Below, one piece after another: positions 1-9,563 of a stretch of DNA of 64,000 nt. The position numbers and the translations under genes were made by a program. The stretch is from LMUY01 sp965198565 (GTDB lineage Bacteria; Pseudomonadota; Alphaproteobacteria; Acetobacterales; Acetobacteraceae), in assembly GCA_965198565.1 (NCBI GenBank), contig OZ240665.1:1240001-1304000 (forward strand), in the 5' to 3' direction. A model generated the notes under the pieces. That model made no database searches. It was not told the DNA's origin and saw nothing but the letters and a program-made list of their open reading frames with translations. Position 1 is the first letter of the stretch, and each line of letters opens with the position of its first letter.

Positions 1-2
1 TC

Positions 3-491
3 GGCGAGGCCGGCCTGCACGTCATGCTCTATGAAACCCGCAGCCGCGGTACGGTACGCATCACGTCGCACGATCCATCCCTCCATCCTTCGGTGGATGA
101 AAACATGCTAGGGGATGCCTTCGATCTTGCACGCATGCGGGAAGGGGCGCGCAAGATTGCGCGGTTTGGTCAGCAGGCAGCATTCCAGGCCATTTGCAGC
201 GACATTCAGGTCGGCAACACGGGGCGGCCGTTAGCCGCTTTGGTGGCCGCGTCCGACGGTGACCTCGACGCATGGCTTCTCGCCGACTGCAACGACAGTC
301 AGCACGGCGCGGGCGGCTGCTGCCTTGGCCCTGCCGGAACGACCTTCGGCGTCGTCGACCCCGACTGCCGCGTGTATGGTTTCGCTGGTCTGCGCGTGGT
401 GGATGCTTCGATTATGCCGCGCGATTGCAGAGCCAACACGGCGCTGACAACCATAATGATTGGCGAAAAGATGGCGGCGCGCTTGCGCTGA
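3..491 (+). CDS. GMC-family FAD oxidoreductase, C-terminal part (runs off the left edge)
   Basis: The frame is open from the first bases of the window, so only about the last 160 residues of a roughly 530-residue enzyme are visible. GMC oxidoreductases use FAD to oxidise alcohols, choline or sugars. The visible part is the C-terminal substrate and flavin domain: a histidine in HGAGGC where the active-site His of the family lies, then VVDPDCRVYG, GLRVVDASIMP and ANTALTTIMIGEKMA, which closely follow the GMC C-terminal signature. The last 30 residues place the second catalytic position at the Asn of CRANTA. Substrate cannot be judged without the N-terminal half. It lies just upstream of a stretch of broken genes. 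Confidence 0.9.
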   Translation, partial: GEAGLHVMLYETRSRGTVRITSHDPSLHPSVDENMLGDAFDLARMREGARKIARFGQQAAFQAICSDIQVGNTGRPLAALVAASDGDLDAWLLADCNDSQHGAGGCCLGPAGTTFGVVDPDCRVYGFAGLRVVDASIMPRDCRANTALTTIMIGEKMAARLR

Positions 492-562
492 ACCTGCCCA
501 GACCGAATCAAACCATTTGGCTAGACGATACCATCCGCGGGCTTGATGCCGAGCAAGTCCGC

Positions 563-748
563 TCACCCTAGGAGTTGAAGATAGTCCGTGGCGTAGAGGA
601 AAGGCTGTACTGTCCATCTGTTCCACCGCATCTGCTGCTTCTTGATCATCCGACGCGACACGGTTTCTTTGACGGCGCTCTCGACGAATGCGGTTGAAAT
701 GGGCTTACCGCTCCGCCGGCGAGTGCTGTAGTTCACCAGCGTCACTTG
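563..748 (-). pseudogene. Transposase C-terminal remnant
   Basis: About 60 residues with the pattern VNYSTRRRSGKPISTAFVES then KKQQMRWNR, which matches the conserved C-terminal end of an ISKra4/ISL3-like group of transposases (family assignment from memory, not searched). Nothing upstream in this frame resembles the DDE core, so only the tail survives. Its upstream edge is joined directly to the beginning of an FAD-dependent oxidoreductase gene on the same strand. The 70 bases between here and the GMC gene show no gene. Confidence 0.6.
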
Positions 749-851
749 ATTTGGCTTCGAGATGCTGCGCGGCGCTGGTGCCGTTGATGCCGGCCCCGAC
801 TACGAGCACATCGAATGTCGGACTGTCGAGTTGTTGCAGCAAAGGGCACAT
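749..851 (-). pseudogene. FAD-dependent oxidoreductase, N-terminal fragment
   Basis: From the ATG at 851 the minus strand reads a short leader followed by FDVLVVGAGINGTSAAQHLE, a perfect Rossmann FAD-binding beta-alpha-beta unit (GxGxxG). After about 34 codons the similarity stops and the frame enters the transposase remnant. This is the first fragment of a flavin oxidoreductase, for example of the glycerol-3-phosphate dehydrogenase or amine oxidase type, cut by an insertion and subsequent deletion. The 178 bases up to the next gene at 1030 show nothing recognisable. Confidence 0.65.
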
Positions 852-2772
852 GCGGCGTTCTTTCGTAATCTGTTAGAGTGCGGCGAAACACGTTTGCAAG
901 CGTATTCAATCTGTGTAGGCTATCTCGGCGGACCTCTGCAGGGGGTTCACGTAACCGCATCCGGACACTTTGTCGCCTGCGCCCGCCATTCAGCCAGCCT
1001 GTCGAGCCGATCTGGCCCTGGAGGATCCAATGAGCGAGTTCCCGACCGTCTTCAGCCCGCTGCGGATCGGCGCCCACACGGTCCGTAACAGGATTGTATG
1101 CAGCGCCCATGGCGAGCAATGGTCGCGCGAGGGATTGCTCAACGAACGCATGATTACCTATTACGAACGGCGCGCAGCAGGTGGCGCCGGTATGCTGATA
1201 TGTTTTGGCTCCGCATCGGTTTACAAAGGAGCCGCCGGAGCCGGCCTGCCGGCGCTCTGGGATGAACGAAATGCGCCGTTTCTGACAGACATGGCGGCCC
1301 GCGTGCACGCGCGAGGCGCAGTCCTGCTTGCCCAGGCGACCCATCGCGGCACGCGGGAGTCGCCGGCCGGGGCCGACAATCCTTTGCAGGCGCCTTCACC
1401 CCTGCCCGCCTCGGTCAAGCAGGGCTATTTGGGCGCGCCGCACGTACTGACGATCGGCGAAATCGCCGAGATCGTCGAGTCGTATGCGGCGGTGGCCGAG
1501 CGCCTGCATCGCTGCGGCTGGGACGGCATCGAGCTGACGACATTAGGTTCGCACCTGATGGAGCAGTTCTGGAGTCCGACGATGAACACGCGGACGGATC
1601 GCTATGGCGGCAGCTTCGAAAACCGCATGCGGTTCTCGCTCGAGATCATCGACCGCATTACGCAAACGGTGCCACGCTCGTTCCTGGTTTGCTTCCGCAT
1701 CTCAGGCGACCCGGTCACCGACCTGCTCGGCTTGACTTCGGTTGACATGGGCACGATCGCCGATGTGCTGGCATCGCGTGGCCGAATTGATTTCTTCAAC
1801 GTCAGCGGCGGCAGCGGCGTGAACATGGAGACACATGCCGCCGTGGTGCCGAACGACACCTATGCGACCGGCACTTATATCCATCTCGCCCGGGCGATGA
1901 AACAGCGGCTGGCTTTGCCGGTCCTGGTCGCTGGCCGCATTCTTACGCCGGCCGACGCCGAAGCAGCGCTTGCCGGTGGCAACTGCGATCTGGTCGCAAT
2001 GACGCGAGCGCTGATTGCAGAGCCAGAGCTGCCCCATTTGGCCGAGGCCGGGATGGTGGAACGCATTCGCCCCTGCATCGCCATCAACGAGGGCTGCCGG
2101 CGGGTGACGATGGGAAAATCGCATGCCTGTTCTGTCAATCCCGGCGTCGCGGACGCTGCACTGGACGACTTACACCCGGCGGCGGCGGTGCGGCAGATCA
2201 GCGTAATCGGAGGTGGTCCGGGCGGGATGGAGGCGGCGCGCGTCGCCGCAGCGCGGGGGCACGCGGTGACGCTGTACGAACGCTCCGACCGCCTAGGTGG
2301 CCAGATGCACGATTACGCGAAGATGGTAGGGCTGCCGCATCTCTTGGGCCACGTCGAATGGCTCGAGCGCGAGATACGGCGCCTGGGCGTGACGGTCGAA
2401 CTTGGGCGCGACATCTCGTCGGGCGACCTTGCCGCCTGGAACCCCGAGGCCACCGTGGTCGCCACGGGGGCCTGCACGGCGGTCCCGCCGGAAGGCCGTG
2501 GCCTCGCCGCGACAGCGGTCACCGACGTTGACGGCCTGGCCGCCGCCGCGACGCTGCCGCCCGGCCGTGCGGTGCTGGTTTACGACATCGAGGGCCGCAG
2601 CCGTGGCGCCAGCATAGCAGCAAAGCTGAAGGAGGCCGGGGCGGTCCGGGTCGAATTGGTGTTCCCGCACCAGGCGCCGATGGAAAACCTCGAGCCACCC
2701 AACAAGCCGGCACTGTACCGTCGGCTTGCCTCGGTTGGGATCGAGTGCCATCCCAACCAAATCTTGGTCGGG

Positions 2773-2782
2773 CCGCAGAACG
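2773..2782. repeat. Left copy of target-site duplication of the IS256-type element
   Basis: CCGCAGAACG here is repeated exactly at 4162-4171, directly abutting the two ends of the element. IS256-family elements usually give 8-9 bp; the extra match may be chance. Confidence 0.8.
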
Positions 2783-4161
2783 ATAGCGTCCGTGCTCGTG
2801 GTGGAATTTCGCTGACGTCGGCGGTGTAGGCGGAGGTGGTCATCGGATCGGCTGGCTAAGGTGGAGTTGCGAGGCTCTAACCTGAACCGACGAGGACCCG
2901 ATGACCGAGGACAGACTACCGTTGGCCGAGCTGCTGGCGAAAGCCGGAGATGGCGACTTCCTGCGCAGTGTGGCGGAGGCTGTGGTGCAGTTGCTGATGG
3001 AGACGGACGTAGAGGGGCTGATCGGCGCCGGACGGCACGAGCGCACGGCCGAGCGGGCGACCTATCGCAACGGCTACCGCGACCGGACGCTGGACACGCG
3101 GCTGGGCAGCCTGCAGCTCCGCATCCCCAAGCTGCGCCAGGGCAGCTACTTCCCGCCGTTTCTGGAGCCCCGCAAGACGTCCGAGAAGGCCCTGGTGGCG
3201 GTAATCCAGGAAGCGTGGATCGGCGGCGTGTCGACGCGGCGGGTGGATGACCTGGTGCAGGCGATGGGCCTGGCAGGGATCAGCAAGAGCACGGTGAGCA
3301 AGCTGTGCAAGGACATCGACGATCGGGTGAATGCCTTTCTCGAACGCCCTCTTGTCGGCGATTGGCCTTATCTCTGGCTGGATGCCACCTACCTCAAGCA
3401 GCGTGAGGGTGGGCAGATCAGGACGGTGGCGGTGATAATCGCTGTGGCCGTGAACACCGAGGGCAAGCGCGAGATTGTTGGCCTGCACATCGGGCCTTCG
3501 GAGGCGGAGATGTTCTGGTCGACGTTCCTCAAGAGCCTGGTCAAGCGGGGCCTGCGCGGCACCAAGCTCGTCATCTCAGACGCGCACGAAGGCCTGAAGG
3601 CTGCGATCCGCCGGGTGCTGGGCTCCACGTGGCAAAGATGCCGCGTTCACTGGATGCGCAATGCACAGGCCTACGTGCCGAAAGGCCAGCAGAACATGGT
3701 ATCGGCCGCTCTTCGCCAGGCATTCACCCAGTTGGACCATCAGAACGCCACCCAGACCATGCGTCACGTCGCCGACCAACTCCGCGACAAATGGCCGAAG
3801 CTCGGTGCGTTCATCGACGAGAGCGAGGCCGACGTGCTGGCCTACATGAACTTCCCCGCCCAGCACCGGGTGAAGATCCACAGCACCAACCCGATCGAAC
3901 GGCTTAACAAGGAGGTCAAACGCCGGGCCGACGTCGTCGGCATCTTTCCAAACGAGGGCGCTATCATCAGGCTGATTGGCGCGGTGCTGCTGGAGGCCAA
4001 CGACGAGTGGCAACTCCAGCACCGCTACATGCAGACCGAGGCCATGGCCGAACTCATACCGCCGACTATCGACGCTATACCCAATGAGATCGCCACCATA
4101 GCCGCCTGACCAATGGCCACCTCAACTACACCGGATTTTACACCAGCTTGACGGACGCAAT
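2783..4161 (+). mobile_element. Complete IS256-family insertion sequence, 1379 bp
   Basis: The ends are imperfect inverted repeats: the left end begins ATAGCGTCCGT and the right end, read inward on the other strand, begins ATTGCGTCCGT, with further matching blocks GTGTAG and GAGGTGG inside. The single gene encodes a Mutator/IS256-type transposase. A 10-bp direct repeat flanks the element. It lies within, and disrupts, a flavin oxidoreductase gene. Ends, repeat and transposase are all intact, so it looks recent and possibly active. Confidence 0.87.
2901..4109 (+). CDS. IS256-family transposase
   Basis: 402 residues, the usual length of the family. The protein moves the surrounding element by DDE chemistry. 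The N-terminal part contains the zinc-ribbon-like ERATYRNGYRDR segment; the catalytic aspartates are seen in LWLDATYLKQR (near residue 158) and VISDAHEGLKAAI (near 225), and the glutamate in NPIERLNKEVKRR (near 335), the hallmark of IS256/Mutator enzymes. The start at 2901 has GAGGA four bases upstream. The frame has no stops or gaps, unlike the several decayed transposases elsewhere in the window. Confidence 0.95.
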   Translation: MTEDRLPLAELLAKAGDGDFLRSVAEAVVQLLMETDVEGLIGAGRHERTAERATYRNGYRDRTLDTRLGSLQLRIPKLRQGSYFPPFLEPRKTSEKALVAVIQEAWIGGVSTRRVDDLVQAMGLAGISKSTVSKLCKDIDDRVNAFLERPLVGDWPYLWLDATYLKQREGGQIRTVAVIIAVAVNTEGKREIVGLHIGPSEAEMFWSTFLKSLVKRGLRGTKLVISDAHEGLKAAIRRVLGSTWQRCRVHWMRNAQAYVPKGQQNMVSAALRQAFTQLDHQNATQTMRHVADQLRDKWPKLGAFIDESEADVLAYMNFPAQHRVKIHSTNPIERLNKEVKRRADVVGIFPNEGAIIRLIGAVLLEANDEWQLQHRYMQTEAMAELIPPTIDAIPNEIATIAA

Positions 4162-4171
4162 CCGCAGAACG
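4162..4171. repeat. Right copy of target-site duplication of the IS256-type element
   Basis: Exact copy of the 10 bases at 2773-2782, immediately outside the right inverted repeat. Confidence 0.8.
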
Positions 4172-4454
4172 GCTGTATGCAATTGCGCAATGCTTGGACC
4201 GATCAGGTGCGCACTGTCAACGACGTCGACCTCATCGTGTTTTCGGGCTACCGGCTGGCCGAGGATAGGCTGCTGGCGCCGTTTGCCGAACGGACCGGCT
4301 TAGAGGTCCACCCGGTCGGGGACTGCCGCGCGCCACGCATGCTCCGCAACGCGGTGTCCGAAGGTGTCCGGGTGGGTGCGTTACTCTAGCGGGGCTCATG
4401 AGCCTTGAACCGCTGGACAGGCCGGCAACGTCGCACGCTGGAGCGATTGGCGCT

Positions 4455-6137
4455 TCAACTCGCCCAATACCAGGTGCGCAGGTTCCATAAGTTCGAGGAC
4501 ACGTTTACGTTCGGCGTGTAGCCGATAAGCTTGCTGTTCGTTCCCTCGGTTTTCACGTCCTGGAACATGGGCAGGATCGGCAGATCGTTTCGTATGATCG
4601 TTTGGAGCTGCTCATACATTTCCTTGCGCTTGGAATGATCGACGGTGGTCGCAGCCGCCCGTAGCAACTCATTGACCTGCGGATTGTCGTATTGCATCGA
4701 GTTCCAGCCGGCACCGCCTTTGGCAGGCGTGGACCCGGCATCGAAAACGGTGGTGGAATCCGGGTCGGCGCCCGTCATGTAATCCCAAGCCACCATAACG
4801 GAGTCGTATTTGGACATCGCGAAATAGTCGCCCCAGATGACCGCCGCCGGCATGTTCTTGATCTGGATGGCGACGCCGATCTCGCGCCAGTTCTGCTGCA
4901 GCACTTCCTGCGCCTGCTCGCGCACCTGATTGCCCGCAGTGGTCGAGTTGATGAACTCCAGCCGGACGCCATTCTTTTGGCGGATCCCGTCGGGACCTGG
5001 GAGCCAGCCGGCTGCGTCGAGGATTTGCTTGGCCTTTGCGGGATCATAGTCGTGCTTCGGCAGGTTGGGGTTGAACGCCCAGCATTGGTGCGGAAGGTAG
5101 CTTTCGGTATCGGTCGGCAGGCCGTAGTAGATCAAGTCGATGATCGATTTCTTGTCCATGCCGTAATACAGCGCCTCGCGGACCTGCTGATCCTGGAACT
5201 GAGGCCGGGTGAGATTGAGAGTGATGCCTTCCACCCCGGCCGAAGGAGCAACCACGACGGTCTTGCCGGGCAGCTTCTTCGCAGCGGCGTAATGGTCGGC
5301 AGTGATGCCTTGATAGCCTGTATAGTCGATCGACCCGGTCTCGAATTGTGCAAACATCACCGTGAGGTCGGGAATGTAGCGGAATATGGCGCGCTCGACG
5401 TAAGGCCCCTTTCCGTAGAACCGCTCATTGGCGTTTAATGTGAGGTGGTCGCCCGGCACCCGCTCGCCCCATTTGAACGCTCCGGTGCCGATCGGCGCGG
5501 TATTGAACGGTGCGGTGTTCGGGTCGGCGGCCTGGTCGAATGCGTGCTTGGGGACCATGAACGTCCAAGCGAGAATGGAAATGTATGGTGCGTAGGGCCG
5601 CGACATCTCCCAGGTGATCTCGGTCGGGCTGACCACCTGGATATTCTGCACCAGTCTGTGGCCGGTGCGATTTCCGGCGCGGAAGTTGGGGTTGTTGATC
5701 AGCTCGAGCGTGAACTTCACGTCGTCCGCGCTGAACGTCGCGCCGTCATGCCAGGTTACGTCGGATCGCAGCTTTACTCGCCACTTGAGCCCGTCTTCCG
5801 ACAGGCCGCCATTGGCAACCGAGGGCACCTCTACCGCCAGTTCCGCCACCAGCGTGCCGGCGGGATCGACGCCCCACAGCGGGCTGAACAGATTCCAGTG
5901 GATACCTTCATCGTTACCGAGATGCGGCATCAGCGGGTTGAAAACCGTGGGTTCTTGCGAAAGCCCAACCAGAATCTGACCGGTCGGCTTGCCCGGCGGC
6001 TCTCCCGCCCGGCCTGACCCTGGAGCAAGCAGCGCGCTCGATCCGGCGGCAGCGGTCATCGCCATCACCGTGCGCCGCGTGAGCCCGCCTTGCCGGCCAC
6101 AGGTGGTTGCAGCGAAATGCGAAGGATCGCTTGTCAT
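4455..6137 (-). CDS. ABC transporter periplasmic binding protein, peptide/opine (SBP family 5)
   Basis: 560 residues from the ATG at 6137, chosen because the protein then begins with a twin-arginine type signal (LTRRTVMAMTAAAGSSALL) and an export region; the frame is open further upstream but that part has no signal character. The mature protein shows the family-5 pattern: ILVGLSQEPTVFNPL at the start, LRSDVTWHDGATFSADDVKF near residue 130 and DPAKAKQILDAAGW near 360. Such proteins bind peptides, opines or similar solutes in the periplasm for an ABC importer. No permease or ATPase gene is adjacent, so its partners lie elsewhere or are lost. It points away from the dioxygenase gene at 6434, with about 300 bases between the starts. 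Confidence 0.9.
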   Translation of the reverse strand: MTSDPSHFAATTCGRQGGLTRRTVMAMTAAAGSSALLAPGSGRAGEPPGKPTGQILVGLSQEPTVFNPLMPHLGNDEGIHWNLFSPLWGVDPAGTLVAELAVEVPSVANGGLSEDGLKWRVKLRSDVTWHDGATFSADDVKFTLELINNPNFRAGNRTGHRLVQNIQVVSPTEITWEMSRPYAPYISILAWTFMVPKHAFDQAADPNTAPFNTAPIGTGAFKWGERVPGDHLTLNANERFYGKGPYVERAIFRYIPDLTVMFAQFETGSIDYTGYQGITADHYAAAKKLPGKTVVVAPSAGVEGITLNLTRPQFQDQQVREALYYGMDKKSIIDLIYYGLPTDTESYLPHQCWAFNPNLPKHDYDPAKAKQILDAAGWLPGPDGIRQKNGVRLEFINSTTAGNQVREQAQEVLQQNWREIGVAIQIKNMPAAVIWGDYFAMSKYDSVMVAWDYMTGADPDSTTVFDAGSTPAKGGAGWNSMQYDNPQVNELLRAAATTVDHSKRKEMYEQLQTIIRNDLPILPMFQDVKTEGTNSKLIGYTPNVNVSSNLWNLRTWYWAS

Positions 6138-6433
6138 GCCAATCTCAGTCTCCAGCGTGGTGAAGGAACAGGCGGCTTGCAGCAGCTTGCTGACGTCTGA
6201 CTGCGTATGCAAGCGGATTGCGTCGCGCTCGTTCTCCGGCTTGGCAGATTCGCATTCATTGTTAGCGGTCCTGGTATCACCCGCGTTGATCCGGGGTGCG
6301 CCGTCGTCGAAGCGGCACGACCGGTTACAGCCAACCACGAACGAATTACTCCTTGAATTCGTATGCAAGATCGGCAAGGCTGCCGAAGTGGTGATTGCGG
6401 GCCTGCGCGCCGCACCAGGAAGGAGGCAATATC

Positions 6434-7330
6434 ATGGCTGTGGAAGTCCAGAACCGCCCAGGCTCGATGGGGGCCGAAATCCTTGGCGTTGATTTGGCAC
6501 AAACGATCAACGACGCCACGTTCGCGACCATCCGCCAAGCCATACTGGATCGCGGCGTCGTTGTGTTTCCCGGTCAGGCGGCCATGTCCCCGGCTGATCA
6601 GGTCGCGTTCAGCAAGCGCTTTGGCAGCTTGGTGCCTAGCGAGTTGGCGAACGTGAACCCACCTGGCTTTCCTGACATCTTCATCGTCTCCAACGCGATC
6701 CGCGACGGCAAGCCGATCGGCGCGAAGGAGGTTGGCCGGCACTGGCACACGGACTTCCAGCACCTCAAGGCCGCCGCGGCGCTAACGATGCTGCACGCTC
6801 ACAAAATCCCGCCGGAAAAGGGCGACACCGAATTCTCCGACATGCGCGCCGCTTATGACGCACTGGACAACGCGACCAAACAACGCATTGATACCATGGA
6901 AGTGCTGCATAGCCGTGTGCAGGCCTGGCCAATCATGTTTCCCGAGCGTGCGCCACTGACACCCGAGCAGGCGGCCCGGACCCCGGATGTGGTGCATCCG
7001 TTGGTTCGGATCCATCCGGAAACCGGCCGGCGGTCGCTGTTCCTGACCGCAAACAAGGCGGCCTGGGAGATCGTTGGCTTGCCGCGGGAGGAAGGACAGA
7101 AGCTGCTTGCGGACCTGCTCGCGCACTCGTTGCAGGACCAGTTCCGTTACGCCCATGTCTGGCGCGACCATGATTACCTGATATGGGATAACCGCTGCTT
7201 GCTGCACCGGGCGACGCCCTTCGACAGCGAGAACTACGAGCGCATCATGTATCGCACCACCGTGGCGGGAACGCCCACCTTCGGCCCGAAGGATCAGCCC
7301 GGCACCGTGCAGACCGCCGCGGCAGCGTGA
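6434..7330 (+). CDS. TauD/TfdA-family Fe(II)/2-oxoglutarate dioxygenase
   Basis: 298 residues; the start is fixed by a strong AGGAAGGAGG box nine bases before the ATG at 6434. The enzyme would hydroxylate or cleave a small acid or sulphonate using iron, oxygen and 2-oxoglutarate. The iron ligands are visible as H105 and D107 in RHWHTDFQH and H258 in CLLHRATPFD, and the 2-oxoglutarate arginine in ERIMYRTTVAG (R270 or R274). The gene heads a tightly packed run: its stop overlaps the GTG of the DadA-like oxidase. Substrate is unknown; taurine is not implied by the neighbours. Confidence 0.93.
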   Translation: MAVEVQNRPGSMGAEILGVDLAQTINDATFATIRQAILDRGVVVFPGQAAMSPADQVAFSKRFGSLVPSELANVNPPGFPDIFIVSNAIRDGKPIGAKEVGRHWHTDFQHLKAAAALTMLHAHKIPPEKGDTEFSDMRAAYDALDNATKQRIDTMEVLHSRVQAWPIMFPERAPLTPEQAARTPDVVHPLVRIHPETGRRSLFLTANKAAWEIVGLPREEGQKLLADLLAHSLQDQFRYAHVWRDHDYLIWDNRCLLHRATPFDSENYERIMYRTTVAGTPTFGPKDQPGTVQTAAAA

Positions 7331-8607
7331 CGGGGGCGCCCGCCGGGGCTGCAGCGTCCGCACTGGTCCTGGGCGCGGGCATCGTTGGAGTCGCCTCAGC
7401 CCTGGCGTTGCAGCGTGACGGGTTTGCCGTCACGTTGCTCGACCGAGGCGCGCCCGGGGAGGCCTGCTCCCTGGGCAATGCCGGGCATCTCGGGACTGCC
7501 TCCGTCTTGCCGCAGGCAGCGCCCGGGATTGCCGGCGCGGTGCCGGGTCTGTTGCGGGATCCACAGGGTCCGCTCGCCGTGCGTTGGGGCTATGTCATGC
7601 GCAATCTGCCTTGGTTCGTCAGCTTCCTCCGTGCGGGTGAACGCCGCAAGGCCGAGCGCACCGCGGAGATGATGGCCGTGCTGCTGGCGGAGGTCGGCCG
7701 GTCCTATGCGCCCCTGCTTAGAGAGGCGGGAGCTGAGGACCTGGTCGCCCCCACCGGCCTGCTGCACGTGTTCCGCACGGAGGCGGCGTTGCGCGGCGGG
7801 CGCTGGGGATATGACCTCCGCCGCCGGCTGGGCATCGCGGTGCAGGATGTCAGCGCGGAGCAAACCCGTGCCCTGGAGCCGTGCCTTGCCGGCCCGATCG
7901 CCGGTGGCGTGCTGCTGCCTGACGTCGCCACCGTGCGCGATCCGCTTGAACTGACCCGCCGCCTCGTGGCGCTGTTTGAGCGGCGGGGCGGCACGGTGAT
8001 GCAAGCCCCGGCGCAGCGCCTGCTGATCGAGAACGGGCGGGCCCGAGGCATCACCACAGCGTCCGGTCACCTGATCGAGGCCGACCTCGTCCTGCTGTCG
8101 GCAGGCGCCTGGTCGCAGCGTTTTGCTGCCAAGCTGGGCGTGCGGGTGCCGGTGGCGGCCGAGCGCGGCTACCACGTCATGGTGCAAGGCTCCAACGCCC
8201 CAGTGCGGCAGCCGCTGCTGCTCGCCGAGCGCCGGGTGTGTGTGACGCCGATGCGGGCCGGGCTGCGCCTGACCGCGATGGCGGAGTTCGCCGACCCCGA
8301 CGCCCCCGCGGACCACGATCGCGCCTGGCGCACCATCGCGGGCGCGGAAGACATGCTGCCCGGCGTGACCGCCCGCGTCGCGACCCGCTGGGTAGGGTCC
8401 CGCCCATCCACCCCGGATGGACGGCCGATCATCGGCCGGGCCTCGCGCGCCGGCAACGTGCTGCTGGCATACGGGCACGGGCACCTCGGCATGACCCTGG
8501 CGGCAGTGACGGGCGAGCTGGTGTCCGACCTGGCAACCGGCCGCGCCCCCCGGCTCGACCTTGCAGCCTTCGCGCCGGATCGCACGCTGCCACGGCAAGC
8601 GGCATGA
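7327..8607 (+). CDS. FAD-dependent D-amino-acid dehydrogenase-like oxidoreductase (DadA type)
   Basis: 426 residues from a GTG that overlaps the stop of the dioxygenase (GTGA). The N-terminus ALVLGAGIVGVASALALQRD is the FAD Rossmann motif, and the C-terminal TRWVGSRPSTPDGRPIIG plus GHGHLGMTLA match the DAO/DadA family. Such enzymes deaminate D-amino acids or oxidise secondary amines at the membrane. The length and the PDGRP motif fit DadA rather than glycine oxidase. The next gene starts within its stop codon (ATGA), so the set is almost certainly co-translated. Confidence 0.92.
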   Translation: MTGAPAGAAASALVLGAGIVGVASALALQRDGFAVTLLDRGAPGEACSLGNAGHLGTASVLPQAAPGIAGAVPGLLRDPQGPLAVRWGYVMRNLPWFVSFLRAGERRKAERTAEMMAVLLAEVGRSYAPLLREAGAEDLVAPTGLLHVFRTEAALRGGRWGYDLRRRLGIAVQDVSAEQTRALEPCLAGPIAGGVLLPDVATVRDPLELTRRLVALFERRGGTVMQAPAQRLLIENGRARGITTASGHLIEADLVLLSAGAWSQRFAAKLGVRVPVAAERGYHVMVQGSNAPVRQPLLLAERRVCVTPMRAGLRLTAMAEFADPDAPADHDRAWRTIAGAEDMLPGVTARVATRWVGSRPSTPDGRPIIGRASRAGNVLLAYGHGHLGMTLAAVTGELVSDLATGRAPRLDLAAFAPDRTLPRQAA

Positions 8608-9563
8608 GGGACGCAGCCCTGGTCCCCGAACGTCGCGCAATGCCGCCTGTGCAAGTGGTCGCGACCGGACTGGAATGGCCGGAAGGCCCGGTGGCCCGGC
8701 AAGACGGGTCCGTGCTGATCACCGAATGCGCGCGCGGCGTGGTGTCCCACGTGGGTCCGGATGGGGTTGCCGCGCTGTTTGCACAGTGTGGCGGAGGGCC
8801 GGCTGGCTTGGCGGTCGGGCCGGATGGCGCCATCTACGTCTGCAACGGGGGCGGCACCTGGTTTCGAGATCTGGACGGGCTGCTGCAACCGTGGGGCGCG
8901 TCGGCTGACTACGTCGCCGGGCGGATCGAACGCATCGATCCAACGACAGGGGCCGTGCGCGTGCTGTACTCAGCGTGTGACGGGCGGCCGTTATCGTCGC
9001 CAAACGATATCGTGTTCGACCAGGATGGCGGGTTCTGGTTCACCGACCTTGGTAAGACACGCGGTCGCACCCGGGATTTCGGCGCGGTGTACTATGCCAG
9101 ACCGGATGGCTCGCATATCACGCAGGCGATCTTCCCGTTGGACACACCCAACGGCATCGGTCTGTCTCCTGATGGCAGCATCCTATACGTAGCCGAAACA
9201 ATTACCGCCCGGCTGTGGGCGTTCGATATCACCGCCCCGGGAACCGTCCGGGCGGCGGACAGCCGGTGGCGCAAGGGGCGGCTGATGGTGGGGCTGCCGG
9301 GTCTCGCCGCCTTTGACAGCCTCGCCGTGCAGGCCGACGGCGCGGTTTGCGTTGCAACCCTGCTCGACGGTGGCATCACCCGGGTGTCGGCGGATGGCAC
9401 GCGGGCCGAGCACATTGCGTTGCCCGACACCTATGTCACCAATCTATGCTTCGGCGGCCCCGGCCTGCGCACCGCCTTCGTGACGCTGTCCTCCAAGCGG
9501 CAGCTCGTCACGCTGGCGTGGGACGCGGCGGGGCTGAAGCCGCATTTCTCCGGTCTGCCATGA
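8604..9563 (+). CDS. SMP-30/gluconolactonase family lactonase
   Basis: 319 residues. The start at 8604 overlaps the previous stop (ATGA); a second in-frame ATG 12 codons on is an alternative. The fold is a six-bladed propeller that hydrolyses sugar or other lactones with a bound metal. Visible signatures are GLEWPEGPVARQDGSVL at the start, a metal-site SSPNDIVFDQDGGFWFTDLG near residue 133, and TPNGIGLSPDGSILYVAET near 185. The position between a DadA-like oxidase and a hydroxyacid dehydrogenase suggests that a lactone arises in the pathway. Confidence 0.93.
   Translation: MRDAALVPERRAMPPVQVVATGLEWPEGPVARQDGSVLITECARGVVSHVGPDGVAALFAQCGGGPAGLAVGPDGAIYVCNGGGTWFRDLDGLLQPWGASADYVAGRIERIDPTTGAVRVLYSACDGRPLSSPNDIVFDQDGGFWFTDLGKTRGRTRDFGAVYYARPDGSHITQAIFPLDTPNGIGLSPDGSILYVAETITARLWAFDITAPGTVRAADSRWRKGRLMVGLPGLAAFDSLAVQADGAVCVATLLDGGITRVSADGTRAEHIALPDTYVTNLCFGGPGLRTAFVTLSSKRQLVTLAWDAAGLKPHFSGLP

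Larger units (their letters stand above)
1030..4389 (+). pseudogene. NADH:flavin oxidoreductase / 2,4-dienoyl-CoA reductase-like gene interrupted by an IS
   Basis: Codons 1030-2782 and 4162-4389 are the two halves of one enzyme of the Old Yellow Enzyme plus FAD/NAD domain family. The first half has the FMN TIM barrel (residues 1-370: FSPLRIGAHTVRNRIV, YGGSFENRMRF) and a second Rossmann domain (ISVIGGGPGGMEAARVAA). The second half carries the FAD-binding end (VHPVGDCRAP). The element at 2783-4161 sits in a Pro-Gln-Asn stretch; removing it with one copy of the 10-bp repeat rejoins the two parts exactly in frame to about 656 residues, normal for the family. The iron-sulphur motif reads CIAINEGC, so the second of four usual cysteines is isoleucine, a variant seen in some members. 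As it stands the protein ends after 599 residues with IS-encoded residues. Confidence 0.88.

Noticed and set aside
6138..6377. Longer start for the peptide-binding protein at 6377
   Set aside because: It would place 80 polar residues before the signal peptide, which is not plausible for an exported protein.
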